From contig CAZBWV010000104.1 in assembly GCA_964495805.1 (NCBI GenBank), positions 1 to 25,298 on the forward strand: a DNA stretch of 25,298 bases. The letters are read 5' to 3'. Positions 24,023 through 25,298 of this stretch are shown here, piece after piece. A program made the position numbers and the translations under genes. The first letter of the stretch is position 1. Each line of letters starts with the position of its first letter. The notes under the pieces are model-generated. The model saw only the letters and a list, made by a program, of their open reading frames with translations. It searched no databases and was not told the origin of the DNA. The DNA comes from JALXCH01 sp964495805. Lineage in GTDB: Bacteria > Calditrichota > Calditrichia > RBG-13-44-9.

Positions 24023-24051
24023 TTGCTTTTTTCCTTTTTATTGACTATACT
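24023..24051 (+). promoter_or_regulatory. Candidate sigma-70-like promoter for the YbdK-like gene
   Basis: TTGCTT (24023-24028) and TATACT (24046-24051) are separated by 17 bases, with the -10 box one mismatch from consensus, about 50 bases before the next start. It suggests the last gene can be transcribed apart from add. Confidence 0.4.
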
Positions 24052-24100
24052 ATACCACCGCAAAGAGAAACATAAACGGGATTAGCTTCCGATACCTTTT

Positions 24101-25237
24101 ATGAAAATAAAATTTAATGCCTCACCGGATTATTCAATAGGAATTGAGTTAGAAGTTCAAACCATCAGTCCGCGGACGGGAGAACTTCTTCCGGGGGCTG
24201 GTTCCATCCTTTCGGAAATGTCCGGCGAAGTACTATTTAAACCGGAGTTGTTTAACTCCACAATCGAGATCAATACTCCGGTATGCCATTCTTTACCGGA
24301 ACTGTACCAGCATTTACAACAAAACCTTTTGAAACTCCAGCAAGTGGCTCACCAGTCAGAGCTGGAGATTTTAATTTCTGGTTGCCATCCATTCGCCAAC
24401 TGGCAACAACAACAGATTAGTCAGCAGGAACGATATTTGAACCTGCTCCGTCGCATTCAGTGGCCGGTAAGACAATTTCTGATTTTTGGACTGCACGTCC
24501 ATGTGGGAATTGATGATGCGGACAAAGCACTGTATATTATGTCCCACCTAACTCACTACATTCCGCATTTTATCGCTCTATCCGCCAGTTCACCGTTCTG
24601 GAACGGATTTGATACCGGATTGGCCACCTCCCGCATTAAAATTTTTGAAGAACTCCCCAACGCAGGTATCCCTTATTACTTCCAGAATTGGGAAGAATAT
24701 CATGAATTGCTCAGAAATCTGATTCGCACCAATTCCATCGATACGGTTCGGGATATCTGGTGGGACATTCGTCCTCATCCCATTTTCGGAACGCTGGAAA
24801 TTCGTGTGTGCGATGCCATGCCCACCCTGAAGGAAAATATGGCGCTATCCACCCTGATTTACCTGCTGGTACGGAAGTTTGGCAATGATTTTCACAACGG
24901 TCGCCCGCGACAGCAACTTCCCCGGTGGATTCTGGAAGAGAATAAGTGGCGTGCAGTGCGTTACGGAATTCAGGCGAAAATCATCCGTAACGAAGCGGGA
25001 GAAACGGAGAGTTTACGCGAAGCCATCACTCAGCTTTATCAGGAAATGAATGAATTTGCTCGTCACGAGAACATTCCCCGGGCGGAGGAATTTCTTTCTG
25101 TGATACCGGAAATGTTGCAGGTAGGTCCCAGTTACATGCGGCAGAAAAACTGGATTCACAAACGTCCGGGTGATTATAAATACATCATCGATAATCTGCT
25201 TACCGAATTACACGAAAATCGTTTTATCCCCGAGTGA
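24101..25237 (+). CDS. Carboxylate-amine ligase, YbdK/GCS2 family
   Basis: This 378-residue cytoplasmic enzyme belongs to the glutamate-cysteine ligase type 2 (YbdK) family, which forms gamma-glutamyl or similar amide bonds with ATP. Hallmarks are YSIGIELEVQT (11-21), where the acidic residues bind Mg-ATP; KPELFNSTIEINTPV (47-61); FGLHVHVGI (129-137); HPIFGTLEIRVCDAMPT in the middle; and the C-terminal YMRQKNW. The length is normal. Family members are weak glutamate-cysteine ligases or act on unknown substrates, so no symbol is given. There is no Shine-Dalgarno before the ATG at 24101, unlike most neighbours. It is followed one base on by a strong terminator and has its own candidate promoter. 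Confidence 0.88.
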   Translation: MKIKFNASPDYSIGIELEVQTISPRTGELLPGAGSILSEMSGEVLFKPELFNSTIEINTPVCHSLPELYQHLQQNLLKLQQVAHQSELEILISGCHPFANWQQQQISQQERYLNLLRRIQWPVRQFLIFGLHVHVGIDDADKALYIMSHLTHYIPHFIALSASSPFWNGFDTGLATSRIKIFEELPNAGIPYYFQNWEEYHELLRNLIRTNSIDTVRDIWWDIRPHPIFGTLEIRVCDAMPTLKENMALSTLIYLLVRKFGNDFHNGRPRQQLPRWILEENKWRAVRYGIQAKIIRNEAGETESLREAITQLYQEMNEFARHENIPRAEEFLSVIPEMLQVGPSYMRQKNWIHKRPGDYKYIIDNLLTELHENRFIPE

Positions 25238-25238
25238 A

Positions 25239-25271
25239 AAAAGCACAGAAGCGTGTTGCCTCTGTGCTTTT
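25239..25271 (+). terminator. Intrinsic terminator after the YbdK-like gene
   Basis: AAAAGCACAGA and TCTGTGCTTTT form a perfect eleven-base-pair stem with an eleven-base loop, starting right after the stop codon. The A-tract and T-tract form the stem base, so it could work on both strands. Confidence 0.85.
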
Positions 25272-25298
25272 CCGAAGTAATCAATATTTGTTCACCCC

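Overview
The window looks like a chromosomal segment from a Gram-negative (two-membrane) bacterium of the FCB group, most likely Calditrichota or a close relative such as Ignavibacteriota or KSB1-type lineages. The reasons are a TonB-dependent receptor, predicted lipoproteins, and a secreted protein whose tail carries the NYPNPFNPSTTI/GxxVxxL/ASGIYYYRL signature typical of FlgD-like or type-A sorting domains in those phyla. Many genes have good Shine-Dalgarno sites (AGGAGG type), which argues against Bacteroidia proper. The taxonomic assignment is an inference; there is no rRNA gene in the window.

Layout. (1) 1-1110: a non-coding array of about 273-bp tandem repeats, each made of two inverted-repeat modules, cut by the left window edge, followed by two small hairpins. 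(2) 1111-7178, minus strand: a probable operon transcribed udk, tdk, a CNT nucleoside transporter, sppA, a CDP-alcohol phosphatidyltransferase and purine nucleoside phosphorylase. It combines nucleoside uptake and salvage with two envelope genes. (3) 7179-7616: no supported gene. (4) 7617-14246, minus strand: a complete vitamin B12 uptake locus. A canonical cobalamin riboswitch with a transcription-terminator platform precedes a BtuB-like TonB receptor, a beta-propeller protein resembling BtuG and bearing a C-terminal sorting-like domain, a BtuF-like binding protein, a BtuD-like ATPase and a BtuC-like permease. (5) 14484-15495, plus strand: two overlapping half-size YeeE/YedE (TsuA-like) membrane proteins. 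(6) 15599-16201, minus: an unrecognised, possibly lipid-anchored protein. (7) 16456-19753, minus: the lower-glycolysis cluster gap, pgk, tpiA, with a terminator hairpin between gap and pgk. (8) 20136-25237, plus: a flavin-reductase-like protein, an MTA/SAH-deaminase-type amidohydrolase, a TPR lipoprotein, adenosine deaminase and a YbdK-type carboxylate-amine ligase, ending in a strong terminator.

How it fits together. Two purine and pyrimidine nucleoside salvage groups (udk/tdk/CNT/pnp, and mtaD-like/add) bracket the B12 locus and the glycolytic genes. The most notable system is the B12 locus. Its gene order pairs the outer-membrane receptor with a secreted beta-propeller, as in the Bacteroides BtuB-BtuG pair, but the propeller lacks a lipobox and instead carries a C-terminal sorting-like domain, which suggests a different route to the cell surface.
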